Part shown: positions 1-10,500 of the stretch, one piece after another
Numbering within the stretch: position 1 is the stretch's first letter
Layout: each line of letters starts with the position of its first letter
NCBI GenBank assembly: GCA_021029095.1
Contig: JAJOHG010000041.1
Location: 1 to 64,000, forward strand
DNA length: 64,000 nucleotides
Reading direction: 5' to 3'
Source of the DNA: Phellopilus nigrolimitatus
Taxonomy: Eukaryota; Basidiomycota; Agaricomycetes; Hymenochaetales; Hymenochaetaceae
Made by a program: the position numbers and the translations under genes
The notes under the pieces: model-generated
What the model saw: the letters and a program-made list of their open reading frames with translations, nothing else
The model's database searches: none
What the model was told of the DNA's origin: nothing

Positions 1-299
1 GACTTCCTGCCTAATGTTAGAGAATGCGGGCGCCATCTACCGCGGTGTACAAGACCCAAACACTTGGTCTTCAGTATTGCATGTATCCGGAAGCTTCATG
101 GACAATACCATCAGTTATCGGATGAACTTTATAGAAATTCTTGAAGACAAATCAAGTTACTCACTCGCAATCAGCTTGCACTAACAATAGTTGTGGCGAG
201 CCAATTGTTCAATCCTGACCTATCTGCTTCGGCCATGCTGTAGAGAATGCCGATTTCCGAGCTTAAGAGCGCCAATAGCCCGTAAAACGTAATAAACGA
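1..299. other. unassigned left edge
   Basis: No open frame, repeat or structured element could be supported here. The stretch does not resemble any of the repeated blocks found further right. It may be the tail of a gene or repeat lying outside the window. Confidence 0.3.
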
Positions 300-990
300 G
301 CCGATAAAAGTAGACGGCCGCTGTCGACACGCTGCATGCCCCAACGCTCTGCACGCCCGGCACGTCTATCCTCGACATCCAGTGCAAGCGCGTGCTCGTT
401 CCCAGCGGTTCATCCTCTGGTGGTGGCGGAACGGCGCACATGGTACCGGGGAGCGCGGTGGCTGTTGCTGCTGAGGGGCACTCGTGTCATCCGTGTCCGA
501 GTAGCCGAGGGTAGCGGGGATGGGGTCGCTCAGTACAATGGAGCGGGACGCGCGGAGACACGCTCGCTGCTGAAGGTGGTGGGGATGGGGTGCGCGGGGA
601 TAGTGAACGAGGCACGCGCCGCATTGGAGAAGGACGCGTTGGGCGTGCCTTCGGCGGCGGGTTTGGCGGTGGACGTCGGGTCTGCAACAAGAGAAAGAAA
701 GGGATGTCATCAGTTTACGAAGACGAGGCAGACGTGGGAATATGGCGGAAGGACAAGCAGAGAGCGCACCCAGATATTCTGCGACGCTGTCGGCTCGCGC
801 GCGCCCGGCCGCACCGCGCCTGAAACGAGCTCGCGGTGTCTGCGCGGTCGTCGACGTGTGGTCGACGCTCGTGCGCGTGTCGGAGGCGGCTAACCGCGAC
901 TCGGAGCTGCGCGTCGATGGCGTCTGCGTCTGTCGTGCTCGAGCTGGGCGTCCGTACTGAGTTACCGGCTGAAAGTCACCGGTGCTGATG
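300..990 (+). repeat. GC block, first copy (solitary)
   Basis: This GC-rich stretch matches blocks near 8.9, 26.6, 32.5, 46.0, 50.3 and 57.2 kb. Shared landmarks are the 'ctctgc...cgcccg...ctatcctcgacacccagtgca' segment at about 348-385, the 'gtcatccgtgtccgagta' motif at 485-502, the 'ggacgtcgggtctgcaacaagagaaagaaagg' zone near 672-703, and the 'gtcgacgctcgtgcgcgtgtcggaggcggc' zone near 859-890. Long frames cross it on both strands, as expected for about 65% GC DNA, so length alone does not indicate coding. It is the only GC block not directly preceded by a DUF6533 gene in this window. Confidence 0.6.
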
Positions 991-1079
991 TCATCGACGA
1001 ACGTCCTCCAGCTCATCCGTACGCTATTCGAAAAGAGTGCGTCGCAAGGTGCTCGACAGAGAAGCCGGTGTGGTAGCAT

Positions 1080-1510
1080 GCACATTCTGCATTCTGCACT
1101 GACGACAAGGGAGCTGCAATGGTACACACTTATGCAATCGTGTCGTCTTGGAAACGCTGCCAACTTTCCGGCCAAGGATGTGATTGCAGGAACAATGTTG
1201 CATACTCTGCAGGCAATGCTCCAGGCTCTGCGGGCAATCTTGTGTCTACAGGTTACCAGACTGCACACAATGCTTTCTGTATTGGAAACGCACCTGCAAC
1301 ATCGAGTGCAGTTTACATGTCAACTTTGTCTGTGTTGCATGCTCCACAGGCAATCTTCCGTCTACCAGTTACCAGATTGCACGCAATGCTCGTGCTCTGC
1401 AGGAAATGTCATGTTTACCAATTGCCAGGTTGCACACACAATGCATTCTGTGCTGGACATGCAACCTGCAGCAGTGAGTGCAGTTTGTGTCTTGGCAAGT
1501 TTGTCTCTGA
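1080..1510 (+). repeat. degenerate repeat tract upstream of the 1646 gene
   Basis: Imperfect repetitions of elements such as 'ttaccagattgcac', 'acaatgc', 'gcaatctt' and 'tctgcaggaa' recur through this tract; the clearest long match is between about 1236-1300 and 1350-1410. It lies immediately upstream of a TATA box and a single-exon gene, so it may be a promoter-associated minisatellite. Frames through it are rich in cysteine and differ in every phase, which argues against coding. Confidence 0.5.
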
Positions 1511-1529
1511 TTCACTTTGCGGGCTCGTT

Positions 1530-1645
1530 TTCTATATAAGACGCACTGAAGTTGTCGGTCTTCTTTCATCAGCTCAGCTACTCACCCACTTCCCAGCCTC
1601 ATTCATATCTGTTTCCCCTGCGACAACCCACTTCCAGAGATCAAC
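1530..1645 (+). promoter_or_regulatory. TATA promoter and 5' leader of the 1646 gene
   Basis: A CTATATAAG TATA box starts at about 1531. About 35 nt downstream begins a C/T-rich leader (cagctcagctactcaccc..., typical of fungal transcription starts), followed by 'agatcaacATG', a purine at -3 before the start codon at 1646. Spacing and composition fit a strongly expressed fungal RNA polymerase II gene. Confidence 0.6.
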
Positions 1646-2200
1646 ATGGCAGCCAATCCGAACAATGACATACCGATCTCACCTTTTGAGAACATGCGGT
1701 TAGATGAATACACACAGCGGGCCCAGCGCGGGTTCCCTGGCTCCCCTGCAGAAGAGTTTGGACATGCGAAGGATTACGCCTTGCTTGTGAGGGACATCTG
1801 TTGGCGCAAGTACGACACAGTGCTGCAAGAGATCGGTGAAGAGAGTATGCACAGCCAGGAAGGGCATGCACATGTGGAGCTATGGCTGCAGGAGGCTGTA
1901 AGCATCACAGAAGAAAATCTGAGGGCTGCAGAAGAAGCGCTCGCAGAGACAAGAGCACATGCACCCACGGGAGATGCAATGCAGGAGGCCAACACCGCTG
2001 TTGAAAATGCTAAGCATGAGCTCGACGGAGCGCTGTGGTGCATCGGTGACGAGTGTATGAGTAGTCCAGAAGGGCGAGCACGGGTGAATCCGGGGCTGCT
2101 GAAGGAGTTGGACGAAGCCGAAAAGACTGTGCAATATGCGGAAGGTATGGCCGAAGACATGCGTTTCTTTGAATTCCTTGCGAGCCTTGCCACAAGCTAG
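1646..2200 (+). CDS. hypothetical acidic helical protein with internal duplication
   Basis: This encodes 184 residues in one exon. I do not recognise a family. The protein has no signal peptide or membrane segment and is rich in E, A and heptad-like spacing between about residues 95 and 175, suggesting helical or coiled-coil structure. Two halves look related: QEIGEESMHSQEGHAHVELW (about residues 61-80) and WCIGDECMSSPEGRARVNPG share I-G-[DE]-E-[SC]-M-x-S-x-E-G-x-A-[HR]-V, each followed by an E/A-rich helix. The start is favoured by the TATA box 115 nt upstream and the C/T leader. A polyadenylation-like 'agtaaataaat' lies near 2464. It sits left of the DUF6533 array and is not repeated in the window, so it is probably a unique gene. 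Confidence 0.65.
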   Translation: MAANPNNDIPISPFENMRLDEYTQRAQRGFPGSPAEEFGHAKDYALLVRDICWRKYDTVLQEIGEESMHSQEGHAHVELWLQEAVSITEENLRAAEEALAETRAHAPTGDAMQEANTAVENAKHELDGALWCIGDECMSSPEGRARVNPGLLKELDEAEKTVQYAEGMAEDMRFFEFLASLATS

Positions 2201-3560
2201 TAGGACTGTAACGTAATTATCGTAATTGAAGTGCTGTAGCCCGTGAAGCTGTCTGCATGCTTTTCTTTCTCTGTGTGAGGACGCCGCTGAGGATCACAAT
2301 TGGCGATAGGCGTACCGTTGCAATGAGAGAAGAGAGAACGAACACAGCTCGTCGCGGAGGCGCGCCCCTGCATATGCGGTGTGAACCTCGCTGTCACGCG
2401 TACTGACATTATGAGTACATTTGCTTGAAGTTGCTTGCACAATGCCAAGAGCTGTAAAGAAAAGTAAATAAATTGAGGAAAGAAAAAAAAAAAAAAACTT
2501 ACACGAGAATGACCCTTTGCCGTTCGCCGGGCTGTTGATTCCGAGCTGTCGCTGTCCTCTAACATATCACTGCATCGCTCCTATGTATACAAAGTGAGAC
2601 AGTTATGAAAGTCAAAAGTAGAAGAGGACGCATTTTGAACATACGTATCTGCCTTCTCATCGTCTTTCTGGGACGCGGTGGAGTCGAGGAAGTAAAGACC
2701 AGGTCATCCCAGTCGGCTCCACCTCGTAGATGCGACTTCAGTACCACAAGTTAGACCTATCGCTGGAGACGACGCTGTAGAGACCGGGATATCAATTCTT
2801 AGCCCTACGGTTTCGACCCGCTGAGAAAGTGTTTCTTGAAGGACTGGAGAATATGTAGTGTCATCGCTAAGCTCCAATAATGCGTCATGTCACTGTAAAA
2901 TTAAGCGGCCTAACGGGTCTGTTTGATGCCCTTCGGCCTCGTCTATCTGTCTGTTTGGTGGCTTCGCTTTCGACGCCTCAGCTAACTCGCCCCTCGTCCG
3001 CTTCAGAGGCGTCTCATCGCTTGCAGTGCTCCTGGACACAACATAATTCGTTGACTGGATGAGTCTCTTAATCACGGGGATTCTTCAGAAGGACTTCCAA
3101 GCGTGAAGTAGTTTGCTTGTATAAGACTAGGCGCGGGCTCAGACACAGACGCAGGGGTGACGGGGGCAGTCGGAAGGACAGTCTTCGACTGCCACTGCAC
3201 CTTGGACTTAGCATGCAGTATTCGAAGGCGCAGCCAACATCCCATTCGGCTTTGCTTGAATAATAGAAGGAGGACAAGAGGGAGCATCTGACGAGGTCAA
3301 GCTTGATTCTGAGGTAGAAGCTGAGGCAGTCGCTGATGCACGATGGGGGACGGACGACACAGCCATCGGATACGTAGCGTAACCCGGTTGCATGCATACT
3401 TAGGCATAATTCCGCTGTCGACAGGCGATGGCCGCATATTCCTCGTACGAGCACACATAGCTGCCCTTTGCTACAACTGGCGCAGAGAAGCCACGAATCG
3501 AGGCCTAATGTTATTCGCAGCATTTTGCAATTGTCTCAGCGCTTGCAACGAATGAAAACT
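2197..3560 (-). CDS. possible spliced minus-strand gene, unidentified
   Basis: Two minus-strand intervals look like fungal introns: 2581-2644 (GTATGT donor, ACATAG acceptor, 64 nt) and 2452-2502 (GTAAGT donor, long T tract, CTTTACAG acceptor, 51 nt). Exon-like frames beside them read GADWDDLVFTSSTPPRPRK and, nearer the end, EDSDSSESTARRTAKGHS. Upstream, at about 2890-3390, Ser/Pro-rich frames resemble disordered protein (for example PTAPVTPASVSEPAPS). The frames do not join cleanly through every intron, so the model is incomplete or the gene is decayed. The final stop would overlap the end of the + strand gene by 4 nt, which is suspicious. No family was recognised. Confidence 0.3.
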
Positions 3561-4649
3561 AGCGTCGATTTCAAGAGTCGTCGTCTTCTTTCTATCAAGT
3601 CAATCTACAAAGCATAAAATCAATCTATCAAGTCAGAAAACGAAGCATAAATTCCGACGTACGTACCATTACCACAATCCCTTTGTTGATTTGTAATCAG
3701 CGAAACTGCAAAGCGCATAGGCAAGAATTGTACCCAGCTCCGTAGAGGTTCTCCCAAGTCATATCAAATGTCGGCCTCTCGGCTTTGGAAACGAGTTAGG
3801 ATGTGTCGCGCCTATGTATGCAAATTGTCAGACAATTTAGTATACGACAAAAGTAAAATAGGAACGCACCTCGCTGTCTTGAAACATTTTTAAATCTTCT
3901 ACTTAGTGATGAAGAAATTCGCGGTGCAAGTTATATCTGTACTAAGCTTCTGAATCGTAGACTGTGGCCATTCGGGAGACGTCGAGTGGCGAAATTAAGC
4001 CCAATTTTGAGGTTGCCTAAGCGCAATTGAGACCGCAATTCAAGGCCGCGTCGATAGCGGATTTTGAAGTACCTGGGCTTGCTGCTATTTTGAAACGAAT
4101 TATTTGATATCAACGCTTGCGGGCACTGCTTCTGTTGCTGCTACTGTTGCGTACAGCGACGCCTGAAACAAGAAAGAAAAAGAAAAGGGCGGCATCGAGG
4201 ACGCTGCGAGACATAAATATATAGTTGTATGGGCTCTCTGCCCGTGTCGAGCGCAACGACGGCGGCCAGTGACGGATACAGTGCCAAGTGGGCATCTGCA
4301 CGGAACAGCAAAGCAGCGTAGTAGGACAGATAGACGCGTCTGCACTCTTTTTGTTTTTCTGTAAAGCCGGATCAAAGATCATGTCAGCATCTCGCTTCGA
4401 TACTGACCGGCCCTAAACCGACGACATCGTGTTAGACGACACGATCTCTTCCGCACCCCTCGACATCGTTTGACACCGCGGCAGTCGAAACGCGCAGATA
4501 AAGGAAAAGGTGAAGTAGTATAGTTATTTGTAGGTCCGCCATCCGTCTCTTTCTTGGATGCGCGCTCATTATCTCGTATCCCGGCACGTCGACACAGATT
4601 CTATACAACTGCAATCGTCTTGTATTCCATCCTCTGAATATACAGCCCT
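3561..4649. other. unassigned, possibly 5' part of the minus-strand gene
   Basis: On the minus strand, 3750-3850 contains an intron-like stretch (GTGCGTTCC to ACATAG) followed by a frame reading AERPTFDMTWENLYGAGY, so further exons of the 2197-3560 gene may lie here. Nothing else can be supported; short overlapping frames at 4100-4380 on the minus strand have no recognisable content. Confidence 0.2.
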
Positions 4650-4651
4650 TC

Positions 4652-4894
4652 ATGAGCACGTCCGCTCCCCATGAATTCAAGACCGTCTTCCGCGTAGAGT
4701 GCACCCGGCTCGTCCAGCCGGTACAGTACGCGCTTTCCTGTGACTTCTCCGGTTCTGTGACTCTCTACGACTTGGTCGATGTCTACAAAGCGCGCATGGC
4801 TCCTGCATACCATCTTCGTGTGGCTAACAAGCGCGCCGACGCACGGGTGTTTCGAAGCTCGACTCTCTCTGACATCACTCGTGCCGAGTGCTGA
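4652..4894 (+). CDS. small hypothetical ORF
   Basis: This 80-residue frame begins MSTSAPHEFKTVFRVECTRL and ends at a TGA in a region not repeated elsewhere. It reads like a globular fragment (mixed hydrophobic and charged residues, few biased codons), but an antisense frame of similar length covers it, so strand is uncertain. No signal peptide, membrane segment or known motif is visible. It could be an exon of a larger gene, since T/C-rich, intron-like DNA follows. Confidence 0.25.
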   Translation: MSTSAPHEFKTVFRVECTRLVQPVQYALSCDFSGSVTLYDLVDVYKARMAPAYHLRVANKRADARVFRSSTLSDITRAEC

Positions 4895-6542
4895 GCGCTT
4901 GGGGTCGGTGTTTCGCCTTCTCCGTCGTTCGCCTTCGCTGTAGAATACGTGAGGCATCGTTGAGAGGCTTTCAGATACTCAAGGTGCGTAGCGCGCATGA
5001 TTTCTTCTTCGCTTTTCGTTTCACACCATCCTGCAGTTCTTGCACCGTTTCGAACATGCCCATCTCGTTCATCGCTCATCCCCCGCCGCCCGACCTCCTT
5101 CTCGCTATCACGACTAGACTTATGGCTTGCAAGTGTCAACTCGCGCTGGACAACCGTTCACCCCGCGAGTGCCTTGCCTATTGGGGTTTTCTGATTTTCG
5201 TTGACATGGACTGGTGTCAGTCGGATAGTTGAGCGTGGATCGACCTGCAGACCGTGGAGAAGTGTGTATTTCCGGCAGGCTGTTCGACTCTTCATTCCAG
5301 CTTCCCGAGGGAGCCATGCGGGGCGCTGAGACTAGAGACACCACGCGAGTCTCTAGAGGTCATTCTGTCGTGCATTCCGGCGGGCAAGTTTTCTTGGCCC
5401 AAATTTTCATTAACTGATTATTACCTCCCAGACATGCGCTGAGACTTCCGGCACTTCAAGGCCATCCGCGGCGATGCAGGCACGTCGCTCCGCTCGTATG
5501 AACATTACGCAACGTCTGACACTCGCGCTGCGCGCTCTCGCGGCGCGGTGCTTCTCGAACTGTTGCACAAAAACTCTTGTGCGGGGAGAAGGCGAAGATA
5601 GCCCGAGGTGCGCGCGTGGTCTAGAGAGGGCGGCTTGTCGGTCAGTTGGGATCGGATTCGGCATGGTGTTGATGCATTCGCACCCTCGAGCGGATGTGGG
5701 TGTTTTCAGTGGCTTGATCAAGCACGCTGGATTTGATTTTCTGTCTGTCAAGTTTCGGACATCCTCCTGGTCCATGAGGGCAGTGGGTTCCGTTGTTGCT
5801 TGCGAGGAATAAACTTAGCTATTGTCCTGTTCGTCTTGGGATTCTAGGGCATATTCGATTTGGTTCCCTATCTGGCTCGATGCTGTCGCGATACTCGTTA
5901 TTCAGAGTAAGCCCGCGTTGGGTCGCCGCGTTTCCATGTCCTCTGATCACCCGTGCAACTGAATTCAATCTATACTCGTTACATTCGCTCATTTCGAGGA
6001 TGGGCTTGGCACAGCGGTTTCGTGCGGGAGCCGGTAGATGAGACATTTTGTCTGTACACCAAGGGCATGGTAGGCCGCTCTCTATTCATAAATGTCGCAT
6101 ACGAGTCCTTGCCAAAGACCACCGCACGCGTCTCAACTGCTCTGAGGGCGCGGATCTCTGGGTAGTCTTGTCTCGATGTCCTGTCGAGTCGCTTTCGCAT
6201 CTCAGTCTGCGCAAGAAGAATAAATTGTAGCGTCTTACTTTGATATGGTCTCGAGCTTCTTATTACGATGCAGATGGTACCTTGTTCCTCTGCAATTATA
6301 TATCAACATCAGGATCATGGCTCGCATCTTAACTCGATCAAAGATGTGAGTATCTCAATCACCGCGATGCGATATGGTCTTCGAGTTGTAGAACCCCTGT
6401 TTGTCTCTATTTCTGTCTGGTGATATCGCCTGAGGCCATTACCAACGTATCGACTCCGTTAGCAGTTCACGCGAAGTACTGGTCAACAGAAATACCTTGA
6501 AGATCCTATCACAGATCTCGGTTTCTTCACCGGTTCTCGCTG
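4895..6542. repeat. Y-type spacer upstream of copy 1 (diverged)
   Basis: From about 5400 onward this matches spacer blocks upstream of copies 3, 7 and 8: a Y1-like section at 5430-5780 (gctgagacttccggcacttcaaggccatccgcggcg, compare 60770-60810), a Y2-like section at 5790-6210 (cgatactcgttattcagagtaagc; ctattcataaatgtcgcatacgag), and the promoter-distal block at 6236-6420 (tgatatggtctcgagcttc, gtgatcttcgagttgtagaa type). It is more diverged than the other Y spacers. 4895-5400 holds nothing I can support. Confidence 0.5.
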
Positions 6543-6552
6543 CTTTAAATGT
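6543..6552 (+). promoter_or_regulatory. conserved CTTTAAATGT element of the DUF6533 promoters
   Basis: The element CTTTAAATGT occurs 82-102 nt upstream of the start codon in the eight copies: 6543, 13068, 24093 (CTTTAAGTGT), 29969, 36865, 47788, 54730 and 62585. In most copies it is followed by 'ctgaggtcg' and a 'ttcgacac...cgacctttcgaa' segment. It is a plausible TATA-like core element because it is the most AT-rich part of an otherwise GC-balanced block and its distance to the ATG is nearly constant. Confidence 0.45.
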
Positions 6553-6636
6553 TTCTGAGGTCGTGAGCCTCTCTCGATACGTTCCCCCAACTCGACCTTT
6601 GGAAACTCCGTTGAAATATTTCTCACCCATTCCACT

Positions 6637-8245
6637 ATGCGTTTAATACGCTCTGATGTTGAGCCTGTTGATCCAAGCCTTGTGCCTCTTCTCATCTCAG
6701 AGATAGACATTGAACGATACATTCATGTGGCGATTTTAACTCTTTTAGTCTACGACACGTGTACGTTTTTCTTCTTCGTTCGTTTGCGGATTTAAATGAC
6801 ATTAATTTTTAGTTATCACCATGGACAAGGAGGTAAACAAGTCCTGGCATTATAACCTTCATGTCTAATCCAATCATTGCGTCATTTAGATAAAATACTT
6901 TTGGGTACATCATTTTTTTGATATTAGCACGGGGCATATGCTCACTTGCTATGTGGAACAAAGAGCTCTCCTTGCAGCTTTGTTGGCTTTGTTTACTTCG
7001 CAGTAAATTATATCTTACAGATTTTTATGATACATGGCTCTAAGCATGTTGTAGAATCGCTACATTGGGATCATTGGAGCCCTTTCTAGTATAGTGTGTA
7101 CGTCAAAATGTTAACGGAGACGTATCAAAACAAGAATGTCCACTGACACTTCTTTTATAGCTAGTACCCTTCAAGCAAATGAAACTTTGTAAGCCATTCC
7201 TGATCACTGTGCTTTAGTTCACTGTTTCTGACTCTTAAACTTCAATTATAGGTGTAAGCACCAGATACTGCATTCTAGTCTCTACTGATAATATTGAAAG
7301 GCCTCGGCTTTTTCTGGATTGCAAATCTGGCTGGTGGGTTTTTGATATTTGCACAAGTTAACATCTTGCTCATTGCAGGGAAGATTGGATTATCATCATT
7401 TTAATTGACTGTAATGTCTTCCTACTTAGAATATTCAACACATTCACCCCACACTAATTGTATTACAGATATTCTTCTGATGCGGGTCCTTGCACTCTAC
7501 CACCAAGGTGAGCATTCCCAATACTTCCAATTATTTCTAATGTCTAACAAACAACAGATAAGAGGCTAGCTGCATGCCTGAGGACTCTATTTGGACTGGA
7601 AGCAGCATTTGGGCTGGGTATCCTTATATATAGCAACATATATGAAGAACGTAAGAATATTAGTTCATCCTATAGTGGAATATTCTAATCATGGGTTTCA
7701 GTTGTTGTAGGGGAGATTTCAAAAGATGTAACAGTCTGTGGAACCAATAGAGACCCTTCAAAAGTATGGAGTGCCTTATCATGGTTGGTACTGGTGTCCT
7801 TGGGAAAGCACTTGGACTGACTTCAAAGTTGCAACAGGGCTGCTCCAATGCTGTATGCTATTATCCTAATGGTTCTTGCACTCTATAAGGCTGCAGAACA
7901 CTGGAGGGAGACAGCTGGCTTCAGTCAATTCACCCTTGTCAAGGTGCTGATCCAAGATCAGGCCATTTATTTTATTATGTATGTTTTCCCTCATGCATAC
8001 CCAGTGGTATATGAGCTAAACACTCTAGTAGGGTCATATTTTGCAGTCTTATGCAGATAGTTTCAGAGCAGTTGTACATCCAAGATATTCTTCTGGCTTA
8101 TCTCCTAAATCTTCTAGGAAATCCAAGCCTTCTCTGTGTCCTTGGGTGTCACCTGCTGGTCCATCTTAAAGAAGCAGGAAAGAGGGGGGTCAATGTAGGA
8201 ACCAGCTTCAGGATGAAGACCATGAGCAATATTGAGTTCTCCTGA
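6637..8245 (+). CDS. DUF6533-type multi-pass membrane protein, copy 1 (spliced; possible frameshift)
   Basis: Exon 1 (6637-6760) encodes MRLIRSDVEPVDPSLVPL and a first hydrophobic segment ending LLVYDT. Exon 2 (6813-6832) adds ITMDKE and exon 3 (from 6890) adds IKYFW, together the DUF6533 signature. Later exons encode NRYIG-like, then DYILLMRVLALYHQ (about 7470-7505), DKRLAACLRTLFGLEAAFGL (7559-7650), a segment with VTVCGTN, KAAEHWRETAGF with KVLIQDQAIYF (about 7847-7978), and the final exon (8046-8245) ending VGTSFRMKTMSNIEFS. Such proteins are predicted seven-helix membrane proteins of unknown role. Unlike most copies it has a GT donor at 7189. One C is missing near 7261 relative to other copies, which would shift the frame if that stretch is exon. 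Exact mid-gene splice sites are uncertain. Confidence 0.7.
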
Positions 8246-8880
8246 TATTGTGGAGTGGATTTCAAGGTGTTTTCATTGTTCTATTTATTTAAATAGCTTT
8301 GCCGACTAATACAGTACTAGTCATGCAGAAGATCTGTAGGGCAATCAAACATACATCCACTCCTATTCAATTTGTTCTTTTTGGCTTTTGGCTTCTCATT
8401 CTGCCCTTATTTAATTTCCGTTGCAATGTAAAGAGTTTTCGCTATGCAAAGAAATACCAGTTTGTTTATACATACGAGTTCAGTGCGATTGTCCCCCTCG
8501 AGAAATTTATGTCAAAATGTAATAGATAGATACGGTTACCCCATTACATCAACAGTGCGCATAAATTGCTCATTCATTATGCCACAGTGCTCCGGCCACG
8601 AATTTCGATGGGCCGTGCTGGCTCACCAGCGCGACCGACACATCCAGTTCGCACCAAGGACGTCGAGAAACACAGGGAGAGGAGTGCAAGCGAACCGACT
8701 TTCATGTGCATTTCCAGGCTCGGCACTCGCGGCCAGAACTGGGGATGTTTCGTACACGAGTCCACACCGCGCGTGCGATGCCCGCTCGAGTGGCGCAAAC
8801 ATCGGCGTCCCGCTTCGCACGTTCTGTGCAGGGCAAGGGGCGACCAGTCAGTTTCCGCGGAAGTGCAGCTTGTTCATTAC
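8246..8880. repeat. 3' flank block after copy 1
   Basis: This block follows each DUF6533 gene. Landmarks are 'ctattcaatttgttctttttggc', 'aagaaataccagtttgtttata' near 8450, 'agaaatttatgtcaaaa' near 8500, and the GC-rising part with 'gctcaccagcgcgaccgacaca' near 8622. On the minus strand a frame reading FAPLERASHARCGLVYE is kept in the same phase in most copies. The AT-rich first third probably contains the 3' UTR and polyadenylation site of the gene. Confidence 0.6.
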
Positions 8881-10500
8881 CTTCTCGACCATTCTCTATG
8901 TCCTGCCCTGCCCTCTTCCCTCCCATCCCAGCGCAGACGGCGTCGCGGAGCTGCGGTGCGTGCGAGCGGCGCACTCCTTGGGAACGTGGTGGGGCCGGGG
9001 CCGGGGCCGGAACGGCGCATATGGCGCCGGGGAGCGGAGCGGCTGTTGCTGCTGCAGGCGCGCTCGCGTCATGCGTGTCCGTGTAACCGAGAGCGGCGGG
9101 GATGGGCCGCTCGGTGCAATGGAGCGGGACCCGCGGGGACGCGCTAGCTGTTGAAGGTGGTGGGGATGAGGCCCGCCGGGCTAGGGAGCGGGGCGCGCAC
9201 CGCAGTGGAGAAAGGCGCGTTGAGTGTTCCTGAGACGGCGAGTTTGGCGGTGGACGTCGGGTCTGCAACATGAGAAAGAAAGGGATGGCATCAATTTACG
9301 AAGACGAGGCTTTGACAGACAGACACGGGAATATGGTGGAAGACGAGCAGAGAGCGCACCCAGATATTCTGCGACTGCACTCGGCTCGCGTGCGCACCGC
9401 GCCAGTAGCAGAGTCCGCGGTGCTGGAGAAGTCCTGAAGGTTCTGCAGGATTGTCGACGCATCGTCGACGCTCGTGCGCGTGTCGGAGGCGGCCAACTGC
9501 GGCTCGTCGGCCTGTCAAGGCCGGGCGATTGAGGTTGGGTCAAGCTGCGCGTCGACGGCGTCTGCGTCTGTCGTGCCCGCAGCTTCTGAATAATAACGAC
9601 GATTAAGAAGCGAGAGGGGAAAAGAAACACGAGGCTGCTCACACAGGATAGCGCCGAGAGCGCAAATATGGGTCCTTGTCTTTCATCTTCGTCTCCAGGA
9701 GGCACCGACCTTTCCTGATCCCCGCATCGGACGATGCTTAGCAGAAGGAGAGTGGTCGCAGCGATGGAGGTTGCTGCTACCGGAGCGATCGAGAAACACG
9801 GTCTCGCTTGAGACAGGGACGAAGTGAAGATGTGGAAACAGAGCGAAAGGGGCACCGCTCAGGCTTCGCGCTGCTGTTGAACATAGCGAGGGAATTATAT
9901 CAAAGAAATGGAGGAGAAAGAAGACGAGCGCACGCACCGTGTCGCCACCAAAGCCTTCACCGCGATGCGCTAGCGTGCGTCCCTTTTCTTCGAGTCTGAG
10001 ATGTCGTTGTTGATGAAGGCCATATTTTTGGACTTGCAGAAAAAGAGAATGCTATGACCGTGCGGCGTCGCGTCAACCTGTCCGACAAGAGCTGCGCCAC
10101 CAAGGGCGCCTTAAAGTTAGTCGATTTAGTTCCTTCTTCGTTCGTGTTGCTCATTTTGCTATCAAACACTTATTTACCTTGTTGATTGTTGGCGACATTC
10201 GACCAGGCGGTCTTGGACGGACGGCCTTCTTAGAAGGTAGCGTGTTGACCGGGCAGGATGCTTTGGCGCAGCAACGTACCAAATTTATTTTCCCGCTTTC
10301 GAGAAAAGCAAGCTAATTGAAACGGTTCTTTGTTAGTAGTTGGCTACAAAGGGTGGAGAGACCAGCCGCTGAGCCTCATATCGAATGCACAAGAGCTCGG
10401 GCGGAAGCGGAGGCAAGCAAAGAGAGAGCGCTCGGCTCGCGCCCGGCTGGTTTGAGTTACCGGCTGAAAGTCACCGGTACTGACGTCATCGCAAGGAAGA
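8881..10500 (+). repeat. GC block after copy 1, with internal inversion
   Basis: GC block with the same landmarks as at 26.6, 32.5, 50.3 and 57.2 kb. Same-phase + strand frames include AAMEVAATGAIEKHGLA (about 9757-9810) and DERTHRVATKAFTAMR (about 9925-9972), which recur in other spacers. The segment 9971-10392 is reversed relative to all other copies (see separate entry). Ends near the 'gagttaccggctgaaagtcaccggt' motif that closes other GC blocks. Confidence 0.6.
9971..10392 (-). repeat. inverted segment within the GC block
   Basis: Other copies read '...cgcgatgcgc' then 'tttgtgtattcgatatgag...', ending '...gaaaagggacgcacgctagctcc'. Here 'cgcgatgcgc' (9961-9970) is followed directly by 'tagcgtgcgtcccttttcttcg', the reverse complement of the far end, and the segment finishes '...gagcctcatatcgaatgcac' before 'gggcggaagcgg' resumes forward order. 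The 'MSN-EEG' frame, on the + strand at 28085 and 51712, is therefore on the minus strand here (about 9957-10154). Confidence 0.75.

Noticed and set aside
366..1268. 300-residue minus-strand frame
   Set aside because: It spans a GC block and the repeat tract; composition (R, S, C-rich) and open antisense frames point to GC-driven chance. No shared protein phase with other GC blocks supports it.
2483..2497. A-tract after the 1646 gene read as a retroposed poly(A) tail
   Set aside because: It lies inside a minus-strand intron-like interval (GTAAGT...CTTTACAG) as its pyrimidine tract, and the 1646 gene has its own TATA promoter, so retroposition is not needed. No flanking duplication was found.
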